Below are positions 37,595 through 46,292 of a DNA stretch of 64,000 nt, piece after piece. This DNA is from Geovibrio thiophilus (GTDB lineage Bacteria; Chrysiogenota; Deferribacteres; Deferribacterales; Geovibrionaceae), in NCBI RefSeq assembly GCF_004087915.1, contig NZ_CP035108.1, positions 2,933,553 through 2,997,552 on the forward strand. Direction: 5' to 3'. The stretch's first letter is position 1. The number at the start of each line of letters is the position of its first letter. Under the pieces are notes generated by a model. That model was not told the DNA's origin, made no database searches, and was given only the letters and a program-made list of their open reading frames with translations. Made by a program: the position numbers and the translations under genes.

Positions 37595-38875
37595 CTATTT
37601 TCCGCGCGTATCCCCTCCCTGCACAGCATCCTTCAGCTGTTTCCATTTTTTTACGGAAAGTTTTTTATAGCGCTGATCATCATCTGTGATACGCTTGTAT
37701 TCCGCATCGTTAATAAAGCGTCCGTTTGTGACCTTAAATTCCTTTCCGCTGTGGAAGCTCTCAATCTCCAGTCCGTCCTTTTTCAGGTCGAAGATCCGCT
37801 CCTCCTCCGTTTCACGCATCAGACGCTTATTGTTTTTATGGCAGCTTTCACACATCACAACCTCCCGTCTGACTGTATGCGGAAAAAGAGCCTTATAATG
37901 GTCTGCCAGCATTTCGTTCTCTTTCCCTTTGGCGCCTTCACCCACTACATATGTAAAAAACGCTATATACTGAGGACGTACGGGTGAGTATTTCCCCCGT
38001 GAGTTCACCCCGAGAGGCGGCGGAGAATAGTCCTTGGTGTGGCTGCTTTTGGCGTATTCGTTGTTCGGCGTTTTCACCCAGCGGAAGTAATCGTCATATT
38101 CTGTATTGCGGAAGCGTATCCAGAAGGTGCCGTATTCCTGTGAAGCCCATGCCGAGTGGCAGGTGTAGCACTCCATTTTCTCCATATGCTCGGGGATCGA
38201 ATGCTCTATTGATGAGGTTCTGCTGACCTTGTGGCAGTCTGTGCAGGTTTTTGAGAAAGGCTTGCCTTCGGCGAGACTCTGCATGGAGTGGCATTCTGAA
38301 CACTGCATCCCCTTTTCATGGTGGACATCGGGGAGCATTTTCGCGTAAAGCCCGTCATTATGCTCAATCCCTCTGTCGTAACGCTCATGGTCGTCCCGCA
38401 CACCGAGACCCGTGTATTCAATACCAGTGTAATAGCCGCTGTGACATGTAGTGCATGCTTCAGTTTTCGGTTTAACTGTATCATGCACGCTTTTCCCCTT
38501 ATGGCAGTCTGTGCAGGAGGAGACATGGCAGGATGAGCAGTTCTTAGCGTAAAACGCAGGATCTTTTTTACCGTATGATTCGTGGACGAACTTCTGCTCC
38601 GCATCCCGCTTGTGCATGGGGCTGTTCAGCATGCCCCTGTAGTCTGCGTGGCAGGTGAGACATCCCTGCGCTCCGGTGCGGAACTCTGCCGCCTTTGCGT
38701 AGTGGGTGTCGTTTTTTATATGGCACGATGTGCATGAGGCATTTTTATGAGCATCAGTAAGCTTTACCTTGTGACAGTCAGTACAGGTTTTGCCCTTGGT
38801 ATCGATCTGTCCGCCGTATGCCGCGCTAGTCAGCAAGAAGAGGCTTATGCACAGAATCGGAAAGAATCTTTTCAT
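37595..38875 (-). CDS. Decahaem c-type cytochrome (10 CXXCH), ExtL-position
   Basis: A secreted electron-transfer protein of 426 residues with a signal peptide (about 1-21). Ten CXXCH haem c motifs are present: CTDCH, CTSCH, CLTCH, CSSCH, CTDCH, CTTCH, CSECH, CTDCH, CYTCH and CESCH. After MECYTCHS it shares with the neighbouring cytochrome a module ending GVNSRGKYSPVRPQ, so the two are distant relatives. Its start lies 50 nt inside the upstream cytochrome gene. It is the last gene of the five-gene operon and is probably periplasmic or surface-exposed. Confidence 0.92.
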   Translation of the reverse strand: MKRFFPILCISLFLLTSAAYGGQIDTKGKTCTDCHKVKLTDAHKNASCTSCHIKNDTHYAKAAEFRTGAQGCLTCHADYRGMLNSPMHKRDAEQKFVHESYGKKDPAFYAKNCSSCHVSSCTDCHKGKSVHDTVKPKTEACTTCHSGYYTGIEYTGLGVRDDHERYDRGIEHNDGLYAKMLPDVHHEKGMQCSECHSMQSLAEGKPFSKTCTDCHKVSRTSSIEHSIPEHMEKMECYTCHSAWASQEYGTFWIRFRNTEYDDYFRWVKTPNNEYAKSSHTKDYSPPPLGVNSRGKYSPVRPQYIAFFTYVVGEGAKGKENEMLADHYKALFPHTVRREVVMCESCHKNNKRLMRETEEERIFDLKKDGLEIESFHSGKEFKVTNGRFINDAEYKRITDDDQRYKKLSVKKWKQLKDAVQGGDTRGK

Positions 38876-40682
38876 AGTCTATCTTTTTCCCGTAGATTTT
38901 ATTGTCGCCCTTGTCATGGCAGATTATGCAGCGGTTGGCATCGAATATCCGGCTTATCTCAGCAGGGGTAAACACCCTTGAGTGTTCCCTGACAATGTCT
39001 GAGGTTACGGACATCTTACCGTTTTTCAGCGTGTACAGCGAATCCAGAGGCTTGTCGCACTGGTCGCACATGTATGAACTGTCGATATTTTTCTTCGTGA
39101 CCGATACCAGCCCCTGCCCGAATCCCGCAAACATGAGATCAGAATGGCACTTGCGGCAGGTGATTGCCTTTTTGCCTGTGTTATGTCCGTAAAACGGGGC
39201 GAACTTAAACTTCCTGCCCCCCTTATAGTTGAAAACATGCTCTTTGATTACCGCATTCCCTTTTTCATCCAGCACAGTGAGGAAGGTCTGGCAGCCCGGA
39301 GTGACGGGAGCTATTTTCCCTCTCTGATTCAGTCCCATGGGGAACGGGAAGAACGAGCGGAAGTCCTCTTTCTCGCTGAAAAGACCCTTGGTCTCTTCCA
39401 TTTTCACCCAGTCCATCATCGTCTGCGATTTGTCATAGGTGGTGTGGCAGCCGTAGCACTGGATTACCGTCTTTGAGTGGCAGGTGTAGCACTCCATGCG
39501 CTCATGCCCGTACACTGCGTGGTCTGCCGTGTTCGTCACAGTCTTTATCTCAAGGCGCTTGCCCTCTCTTTTGGTGTAGAGAATGAACCTGCCGCCTTCC
39601 TTTTTTACGTTTGAATACATCCGCCCCTTGGAGGTAAGCACCATATCGTCGCCGTAGTTCGCTTTTACCTTGTAATACTGCGATTCCCTCAGCGGAGAGT
39701 CGCTTTCTTTGGTAATTTTTGCTGTTTTCGGCAGATCTTCCGGTGTTCCGTGGCAGTCCTCGCATGCTGTCTCAAGCTGCCGGTACATATTTTCATACAG
39801 ATAGCCGTCCCCCATCATATCCCGTGAGGTATGGCAGTCTATGCACTCCATGCCGTATTCCCTGTGAATGTCCGCCTGCATATGGCGTATATTGCGTATG
39901 CCGTCCATCAGTTCAGGTCCCGGTATGCCGCCGTCGGTAGGAACGAGTGAGTTGTTGCCGTCGTATTCTCCCCTGTACGAGAGAGCTATGCGCCCGCTTC
40001 GGTTATGGCAGGTGAGGCAGACATCGTCATTCGGAAGAGGATTGATTACGTGCTTTTCAGGGTACGGTTTCTTACCCAGAATCGTTTTATCACCGCCTGC
40101 GTAAGCTCCGTCCACGCTGTGGCTGAAATGACAGGCAGCGCAGCCGGAGGAATGGTGGGCACGGTAGCCTATGAGTTTGTCAAACCCCACATGGCAGCTT
40201 GAACAGAACTTCCTGTACAGTTCGCCGGACAGCTCCTCAAGCTCTGTAACCTTCGGCAGAACAACCTTGTTTCCTTCAGCGTCGAACCCTTCGGAACCGC
40301 CGGTGCTGTAATGTTTTCCTTTGTAGTCATCCCATGCCTGCTGGGCGTTTTTAATTATTCCCGTGTTGGTGTACATCAGCGTGGTGTTCACTCTGTCATG
40401 CTGATACTGGTGGCATTTGCCGCAGCCCTTGTCCCAAACCTCCGGAGCGGAGGGATTGCGTCCGCCGAGCATGTCCTTGTGTGCGGCGTCCTTGTCTCTT
40501 GTGCCGGAATTTCCGGCGTGGCACTCCGTACAGGCGAATTTATGGTTTTCGGAAGCGTCCTCTATACCAGCATGACACTCAGCCGCAGTGCAGGACTGCA
40601 CAGCGTTCTTCGACGCTGCAAGAGCATTTCCGGAAAGCATAATTAATATAATCGGAATTAGAAGAAACAATTTTCTGCGCAT
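38826..40682 (-). CDS. Multihaem c-type cytochrome (11 CXXCH plus one CX4CH), ExtK-position
   Basis: A secreted 618-residue cytochrome with a signal peptide ending near residue 22. Eleven CXXCH motifs are visible (CTECH, CGKCH, CSSCH, CAACH, CLTCH, CIDCH, CEDCH, CYTCH, CYGCH, CRKCH, CIICH). One CX4CH (CTAAECH) at the mature N-terminus resembles those of class III cytochromes. A further CDQCD keeps both cysteines but has Asp in place of the haem-ligating His. The segment GLNQRGKIAPVTPG matches the module in the next cytochrome. It is likely part of a trans-outer-membrane electron route with the porin upstream. Confidence 0.92.
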   Translation of the reverse strand: MRRKLFLLIPIILIMLSGNALAASKNAVQSCTAAECHAGIEDASENHKFACTECHAGNSGTRDKDAAHKDMLGGRNPSAPEVWDKGCGKCHQYQHDRVNTTLMYTNTGIIKNAQQAWDDYKGKHYSTGGSEGFDAEGNKVVLPKVTELEELSGELYRKFCSSCHVGFDKLIGYRAHHSSGCAACHFSHSVDGAYAGGDKTILGKKPYPEKHVINPLPNDDVCLTCHNRSGRIALSYRGEYDGNNSLVPTDGGIPGPELMDGIRNIRHMQADIHREYGMECIDCHTSRDMMGDGYLYENMYRQLETACEDCHGTPEDLPKTAKITKESDSPLRESQYYKVKANYGDDMVLTSKGRMYSNVKKEGGRFILYTKREGKRLEIKTVTNTADHAVYGHERMECYTCHSKTVIQCYGCHTTYDKSQTMMDWVKMEETKGLFSEKEDFRSFFPFPMGLNQRGKIAPVTPGCQTFLTVLDEKGNAVIKEHVFNYKGGRKFKFAPFYGHNTGKKAITCRKCHSDLMFAGFGQGLVSVTKKNIDSSYMCDQCDKPLDSLYTLKNGKMSVTSDIVREHSRVFTPAEISRIFDANRCIICHDKGDNKIYGKKIDYEKILSDSVHKPLLAD

Positions 40683-40740
40683 GAACCTATCTTAAGCTTT
40701 TATTATTTTTTTGGGAAGTGAAAGCGGTTTGGATGAGGCA

Positions 40741-40758
40741 GGGCGGACAAAGCCGCCC
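40741..40758 (-). promoter_or_regulatory. GC-rich hairpin between the small secreted protein and cytochrome genes
   Basis: GGGCGG and CCGCCC form a 6-bp stem in the only sizeable gap (106 nt) of the operon. No T run follows on the minus strand, so it could stabilise mRNA ends or partly attenuate the cytochrome genes. Confidence 0.4.
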
Positions 40759-40788
40759 CGCCAAAGTATAACCTTATAGAACAGTCGG

Positions 40789-41007
40789 TTAGCAGCCCTG
40801 AAGCTGGAAACCGCCTTTGGGGGAACCGAGTGCTTCAACTTTTACATCATCGCCTTTTTTAACGTCGATGTCTTTGTCGAGTTTGATGGTGATAGTCGTA
40901 CCCTGTTTCTCAACAACTTTTCCTTTGGACTGTTTAACAGCCGCAAAAGCCGCTCCTGCTACAACAAGAGTAAGAGCAAGCGCAATTACAGTGATTTTCT
41001 TTTTCAT
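40789..41007 (-). CDS. Small secreted protein, ExtJ-position
   Basis: A 72-residue protein with a signal peptide (MKKKITVIALALTLVVAGAAFA) and a basic mature part of 50 residues (VKQSKGKVVEKQGTTITIKLDKDIDVKKGDDVKVEAL) that looks like a small beta-barrel fold, ending in a single Cys. TAGGAGG lies before the ATG. It is placed between the porin and the cytochromes, as is the small periplasmic protein in the Geobacter ext cluster. I do not recognise a family; a periplasmic accessory role is inferred from position. Confidence 0.8.
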   Translation of the reverse strand: MKKKITVIALALTLVVAGAAFAAVKQSKGKVVEKQGTTITIKLDKDIDVKKGDDVKVEALGSPKGGFQLQGC

Positions 41008-41025
41008 ATCAATTTCCTCCTAGGA

Positions 41026-42261
41026 TTAGAATCTTACCTGCAGGAACATTTCAAAGGTGTCGTAATCCTGCTTATTGGTATCTGCTCCGACCTCTTCGTC
41101 GAAATCGGTAATTGAGTACTGACCTACTATTTTAATATCGTTGCCGGCGAGGTAGTAGTTCGCGCCGAAAGCGTAGAAGTCAACCGTGTTGTCAGTGTAG
41201 CCGTTGAGCATGGCGTATTCAAAGCTGTCGTATCTGCCGAAGAGCTGGAGCTTGCCGGGACCAACGTTCATGGGGAGCATGTAGCCCGCTTTCACATAGT
41301 AGCCTTCTCTCTGACCGTTCGCACCGTTGAATGTACCCGCCGCAACGTTGTCAGTGAGTGCGGAGTCAGGGTCAGCGCCTTTGTGAAGGTCATCAAGGTC
41401 TATGTCAAGGTAAGCGCCGGACAGAGTAAAGGTACCTGCGGCTGTGGGCATTTCAGCGAAGAAATCCAGAGAGTATGCGCTGTAGTCAACTTCATCGGTT
41501 CTGTTTGTGGTATCGCCGTAAGCAACGTCAGCTTCGTACTGGTATGAACCGCCGACGGTGAGGACTTTTTTCTCGCCGAGGTATGAACCCTGATAGCCGT
41601 AGCCTGTTTCCTTATCAAACATAGTGAAGTGCAGACGTCCTGTGTAGCGGAAGCCGGAGTTGGGAACATAGCTGCCCTCATCGCCTTCGCCGCCGGATTC
41701 ACGCCCTTCCATTACATCAAGCCTGTACTGAAGGTAGTCGTCAGCAAGGTTGCCCCATACCGCAACACCGTAGTCTCTGCTTGTTTTGAAGGGAGCAGCG
41801 ACAAAGAGCGAGCGGTCGAAGTTAAGGGGCGTGAAGCAGCCTTCAAGGTTCTCCCTTGTGAGGTTGTGCTTAAATTTACCGAGCGTTACGTTGAAAGCGT
41901 TGTTCTGAGCGTATCTTATCTGCGCATCGAGAACATAGAAATTCTCATCGTCAGTGAGCGAGTCTTTCACGCCGAGAGGGTTAACAGCCTTGTCATCAAG
42001 GTACTCTGTCTGAAGATAGAAGCTGAGCTTGTCGTTGTAAGTGCCGATGAAGCCGAATCTGTTTCTTCTGAAATTGAAATCGGCGGTGTCGTCTTCACCC
42101 TGATCGCCTGAGCCTGTGTTTCTCATCGTAACGCCGAACTGACCTTCATAGAAGAACTTAAGGTATTTGCCGTCACCGAGTTCGATCGGTTTGAAGGCAA
42201 ATGCCGAGCCTGCCATGAGCATCACAACCAGAAAAAATGTAAAAAACTTTATATTTCTCAT
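41026..42261 (-). CDS. Outer-membrane porin, OprP/OprO-like, ExtI-position
   Basis: A 411-residue beta-barrel with a signal peptide (MRNIKFFTFFLVVMLMAGSAFA). The first strands (KYLKFFYEGQFGVTMRNTG, FNFRRNRFGFIGTYNDKLSFYLQTEYLDD) resemble phosphate-selective porin O/P. Strands alternate throughout, and the C-terminus is TFEMFLQVRF with a terminal Phe. GAGGGAGA precedes the ATG. It lies 23 nt after the rhodanese gene. In the Geobacter ext cluster a porin in this position houses the electron conduit; here it would pair with the multihaem cytochromes encoded downstream. Confidence 0.88.
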   Translation of the reverse strand: MRNIKFFTFFLVVMLMAGSAFAFKPIELGDGKYLKFFYEGQFGVTMRNTGSGDQGEDDTADFNFRRNRFGFIGTYNDKLSFYLQTEYLDDKAVNPLGVKDSLTDDENFYVLDAQIRYAQNNAFNVTLGKFKHNLTRENLEGCFTPLNFDRSLFVAAPFKTSRDYGVAVWGNLADDYLQYRLDVMEGRESGGEGDEGSYVPNSGFRYTGRLHFTMFDKETGYGYQGSYLGEKKVLTVGGSYQYEADVAYGDTTNRTDEVDYSAYSLDFFAEMPTAAGTFTLSGAYLDIDLDDLHKGADPDSALTDNVAAGTFNGANGQREGYYVKAGYMLPMNVGPGKLQLFGRYDSFEYAMLNGYTDNTVDFYAFGANYYLAGNDIKIVGQYSITDFDEEVGADTNKQDYDTFEMFLQVRF

Positions 42262-42284
42262 GTTTTATCTCCCTCTTGAATTAA

Positions 42285-43605
42285 TTAGCAGCCGCTGCCT
42301 ATGCTGTCGCCGATACCGTCACTGCCTTCACCGGCGGGTACGGTATTGTGATATTCATAGTCTTCTTCGTAAATTTCGTTGCCTGTGCCTGTGTAGTTCC
42401 AGTCAACGAATACACCGGCTGCGCCTATGAGTGCTGCCTGACCGCCTGTTGCGCTGAAGCTGTAAAGAGATGTGTCATAGGCGGGTATAAGCCCCTGAAG
42501 AGGACCGTCAGCCTTGAACGCGTTCCACTGGTTGTTTGAACCGTCATACAGAACAACAGGTACGCCGAGAACATCTGTGAAGGCAGTGTACAGTGCAGAA
42601 GCGGAAAAACCGGCGCCGCAGTGTACATATATTGTTTTGCCTTCAAAAAGGGCAAGAACGTCATCCCATGTGGTAACTGTGGCAGGATTGCTGTCTGCTG
42701 CGTAGGAAGCGTTGATGTTTGCGATTATCGTTGCTTTGATGGTGTCGGCGTCATTGAACTTTCCGTTCACGTGAACAGAACCTGCGCCAAGAAAGAATGA
42801 ATGCTCTGTTTCTATATTTCTGCCGGCTGCTGTTGTAGTCTGAGCGAAAATGACGGGTGAGCCGTTTTCAACTGCGTCTATAACCTCTTTTTATGGAGGC
42901 TCTGAGCTCGCCTTTCAGGACAGGAAGTTTCCTCACACTGAAAGTACTGTCAGCGGGGTCGTAAAGAGAAGCGACAGTTGTCGGCGCAAGAGCGGGATAT
43001 GCCGCAGCGAAGGCTGCTGTGCCGCCGTCAAGAACCTTGACTTTAGCTTTTGAAAAGCCCCAGTATGAAAATATCCAGTAGCTTCTCCAGACATCATACT
43101 GGCTGCCGGTGCCTGTACCTGTGAGGACTATGACAGTTTTCTCGTCTACACCGAGATCCTGAATCATGGAGTCAATTCTTTCTCCGGTAATCATCATGGA
43201 GCTTGACGCGCCGTGTCCGGCTCCGCTGTTGTATGCTGTGGTATCAAGCGGACCTTCGGCTCTGTTATCGTTATAGCCGAAAGAAGAAATTGCCGCTTTG
43301 GATACTGAACCGGTTATTTTAGGTGCGGTCAGGGATGTATAGTCTGTCATTACATCAAAAACAACAACGGGCGAACCGTCAGCGGTTTTGAAACCGTTGT
43401 CGATCCATGCCGCAACCGTTTCAGGCTGCACAAGGGATGATTCGTTGGAGTAGTAGCCTTCCCACCAAGAATACGCAGGCGGGTTGCTTTCGTAAGATGT
43501 GTCGACCGAGCCGCCGCTTCCGCAGGCAGCGACCATGCTCATAAGAGCCGCGATTGTTGCGAGTAAAATGAAAGAATAAAATTTCCTTAAACTGCAGAAC
43601 TTCAT
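42285..43605 (-). pseudogene. Tandem-rhodanese lipoprotein, frameshifted, ExtH-position
   Basis: First gene of the operon. The N-terminus is a lipoprotein signal (ALMSMVAACGSGG). The first rhodanese domain has VIVLTGTGTGSQYDVW where the active Cys should be, so it is inactive. The second has the active loop YVHCGAGFSASA. The two parts are in different frames. At 42888-42892 there is an A5 run on the coding strand; with four A the frame continues as SIKEVIDAVENGSPVIFAQTTT into the second domain. The lesion may be real, phase-variable or an assembly error. ACGGAGGAAAC precedes the ATG. The family includes the ExtH rhodanese lipoprotein of Geobacter. Confidence 0.85.
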
Positions 43606-44450
43606 AAGTTTCCTCCGTTTTTTTGCTGTTTTACAGGAATTTTTGCCGGATAGAAGTTTGGATTGACCTCCTATTGATATTATCTATAGCGGCAATTAAA
43701 AATTAAATACGTCAATGCAGGCTCCGTTCTGTCCGTTTGTTAAATAAAAGATGACAAAACGTTCCGTTTTCTTGACTGATTATCTGCATCTTGCGGCTAA
43801 ATGTCAATAAATACTCACAGGTTATTTTGACAGTTAATATGGATAATTCTAATATCATGATTTCACTATATTTATTTAAATTTCTAATATTATTGCATTT
43901 ATTCCAAAAAGATCATACGCGCTAATGTAAAGATTAGGTAAAAAAAATATGTTTTTTATGCGGAATTAAATCAGCAAACAGTGGTATTGGTGAAACAATA
44001 CTCAGTAATATCTCGTATCATATTGTGAAACAGTGGTATTTATACATAAGATCAATATCTGCATACGTGTTGATCCGACGCACCGATTTACCAGAAATTT
44101 TTGAATACAAAGGTTTTTTTATGAGCACCCGTAAAGGTGATAAAAATATAACCTATTGAAGCGCTGGTGTTTATTCATATCCTATCAGTTTAGCAGGAAT
44201 TAACACGGAGAGCTTTCGGGCGTGACGCAGCCTGATTCAGGCGTCTGAGTATAAATAATTATAAAACAACAAGTAATTCATATTCAGCTACTAGGGATTA
44301 TGCTATTATATTTGTCGATATGTCGTAGGGTTTACAGTTTGTCATCTGCGTTTTTATATGTTTTTCCGGAGTGATGTGTATATTTATAAGATAAGCTGTG
44401 GCGGCACGGCACTTCATCATGCTATGTATTATTAACCGCACGGAGGCTCT
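43606..44450. other. Long AT-rich intergenic region upstream of the conduit operon
   Basis: 845 nt with no credible gene, placed between the divergent rhodanese (minus) and thioesterase (plus) starts. It holds an exact 13-bp direct repeat (43976, 44028) and, near 44225, a short GCCTGATTCAGGC palindrome. No recognised riboswitch was found. Confidence 0.6.
43976..44040. promoter_or_regulatory. 13-bp direct repeat spaced 52 bp
   Basis: AAACAGTGGTATT occurs at 43976-43988 and again at 44028-44040. The 52-bp distance is about five helical turns, so a regulator could bind both on the same face. GTGAAACA also recurs between them. Confidence 0.45.
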
Positions 44451-44837
44451 ATGGATAATTACGTACTCGTAAGACCCGAACATCTCAACCACTACGGTTA
44501 TCTTTTCGGCGGAATGATGCTGAAATGGATAGATGAAATAGCTTGGCTTGCCGCCTCTCTGGACTTTCCGGGCTACTCCCTCGTTACCGTTACGATGGAT
44601 AAGGTGATATTTAAGCATAGGGTGGAGAACGGCTCCATATTGAAGTTTATCACCCTGCCGGAAAAAATCGGACGCACCTCCGTGAGCTATAATGTCACCG
44701 TGGAAGCGGACGCGCCGGGTTCAAGCGAAGTTGTGGAGGTTTTCTCCACCAATGTGAAGTTTGTCGCCATAGACAAGGGCGGCAAGCCTGTGCTTCTGCC
44801 GCAGCACAGTGAGCTCCGAAGCGGGAAGCTGCCGTAA
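44451..44837 (+). CDS. Acyl-CoA thioesterase (hotdog fold, YciA-like)
   Basis: A 128-residue hotdog protein. RPEHLNHYGYLFGGMMLKWIDEIAWLAA carries the family Asn/His and Gly-Gly pattern with the catalytic Asp in KWIDE. GSILKFITLPEKIGRTSVSYNVTV and VVEVFSTNVKFVAID complete the fold. It should hydrolyse acyl-CoA, but chain length is unknown. GGAGG lies 5 nt before the ATG. The next gene starts 18 nt after its stop, so it may be co-transcribed with the potassium transport genes without an obvious functional link. Confidence 0.9.
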   Translation: MDNYVLVRPEHLNHYGYLFGGMMLKWIDEIAWLAASLDFPGYSLVTVTMDKVIFKHRVENGSILKFITLPEKIGRTSVSYNVTVEADAPGSSEVVEVFSTNVKFVAIDKGGKPVLLPQHSELRSGKLP

Positions 44838-44855
44838 AATGAACAGGATGCGCCG

Positions 44856-46292
44856 ATGAAAGAAACCCCCAACGGATTAAGGGAAAAATTTACGCTGATT
44901 TTCGGTCTCGGCTATTTCGAGATAGAGCTTGTCCGCTTCCTCAGAGAGCGGAAAAAGCTTAAGGTCGTGGACATCCGAAAAGAATATCAGGAGTCCATGA
45001 AGGACACCCTCGCAGGCGTTGAGCTGATAAACGGTGACGCGAGCAGTATTGTTACGTGGAAAAAAATCAACATAAATGAAGTTATGAACATCATCATAAC
45101 CATCAAGGATCCGGATGTGGTGTCCGAGTGCTGCCGAATCGCCAGAGAGGTTTACGGGCTTGATGTGCAGATTATCGTTCTTTCCTACGGCAATTACCCC
45201 GATTCCCTGCTTGATAAATACAACGTAAATATAGTGCATCCGCTTAATGTGGGAATAGAGATTATCGCCTCCATGATTGAGAAAAATGTAGCGTGGCCTG
45301 TTAACATCGGCAAGGGCGCGGGCGAGATCGTGGAGGTTCAGGTTCTGCGTTATTCGCATCTGGTCGGAGTGCGGCTGAAGCACCTCCGGGCAAGCAACTG
45401 GAGCGTCGCGCTGATATATTCCGGCGGCAGAATCATTCTCCCCAATAAGGAGAGCCGCATAAACATAGGCGACAGGCTGATTGTAGTCGGTGAACCTCAG
45501 GTCGTGAAAAGTGTCGTGGACACTCTCTCAAGGGGCGTGCCGAACTTCCCGCTCCGCTTCGGGCAGACCCTTTCGGTGTATATATCCGCAAACTATCCGG
45601 AAATAGTGAAGGAAGCAATCCTGATTCATTCCAACACCCTCTCCAAAAAACTCACGCTGATCCCACACCTTGGAAAGGGAATCAAGGGGTTGGCGGAGAA
45701 GATAAAAGAGCGCAAGCTTGAGTTTGAGATAGGCGACACAATCGCAAGCCTCAAGGATCTCAGAGGATATGAGAAGGGCGTGCTGGTTGTGCCTAAACGG
45801 AAAATTTTCTGCTGCGATTTATACTACAAAGGTTTTTTCAGAACCGGCACTTCTCCGGTGCTTTTTGCCAAGGGATATGAATCCTACGAGAGAGTTCTGA
45901 TAAGCCTCAACTCCGAAACACCTTCATTCGCCCTTGAAACAGGCATAGAGCTGGCGGGACTCCTCAAAAAACCCTATGAGATAATTTATGTCAGTGCGGC
46001 GGAAGCTCTGCGCGGTCAGAAAGAGACAGAATATCTTAATTTCAGGAAAAATATAGTCTCGGACTACGAAATATCGGAGGGTGTGAAGCTGGACTTCACC
46101 GTAAAAGAAGGAAATCCCGTCTTTGAGACTCTGGGGAGGATCAATGAGTATGAAGGCGGGGGCACTCTCCTTGTGCTGACCTTTGATCCCAAAGAACAAA
46201 TCGGTGTCTTTACCCCGAATGTGCCTTATCTCCTTGCCCGCAGCGCAGGTTGCAGCGTCCTTGCCGTGCCTGTAGAGGAAAAAAATGCATAG
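44856..46292 (+). CDS. TrkA-N/TrkA-C (RCK) regulatory protein with USP-like C-terminus
   Basis: A 478-residue cytoplasmic protein. An N-terminal Rossmann domain (LIFGLGYFEIELVRFL, then VVDIR) binds NAD(H) in the family. A TrkA-C domain follows at about 160-230 (GEIVEVQVLRYSHLVGVRLKHL; INIGDRLIVVGEP). The last 240 residues look like one or two universal-stress-protein-like domains (VLISLNSETPSFALETGIELAGLLKKPYEIIYVSA; SAGCSVLAVPV). It overlaps the antiporter gene by 8 nt and is its likely gating subunit. In KefC-type systems the order is reversed and the domains fused, so a split, USP-extended form is unusual. Confidence 0.85.
   Translation: MKETPNGLREKFTLIFGLGYFEIELVRFLRERKKLKVVDIRKEYQESMKDTLAGVELINGDASSIVTWKKININEVMNIIITIKDPDVVSECCRIAREVYGLDVQIIVLSYGNYPDSLLDKYNVNIVHPLNVGIEIIASMIEKNVAWPVNIGKGAGEIVEVQVLRYSHLVGVRLKHLRASNWSVALIYSGGRIILPNKESRINIGDRLIVVGEPQVVKSVVDTLSRGVPNFPLRFGQTLSVYISANYPEIVKEAILIHSNTLSKKLTLIPHLGKGIKGLAEKIKERKLEFEIGDTIASLKDLRGYEKGVLVVPKRKIFCCDLYYKGFFRTGTSPVLFAKGYESYERVLISLNSETPSFALETGIELAGLLKKPYEIIYVSAAEALRGQKETEYLNFRKNIVSDYEISEGVKLDFTVKEGNPVFETLGRINEYEGGGTLLVLTFDPKEQIGVFTPNVPYLLARSAGCSVLAVPVEEKNA

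Noticed and set aside
44190..44260. Possible c-di-GMP (GEMM) or other riboswitch before the thioesterase gene
   Set aside because: GACGCAGCC resembles part of GEMM, but the GGCAAA core and the second helix are missing.
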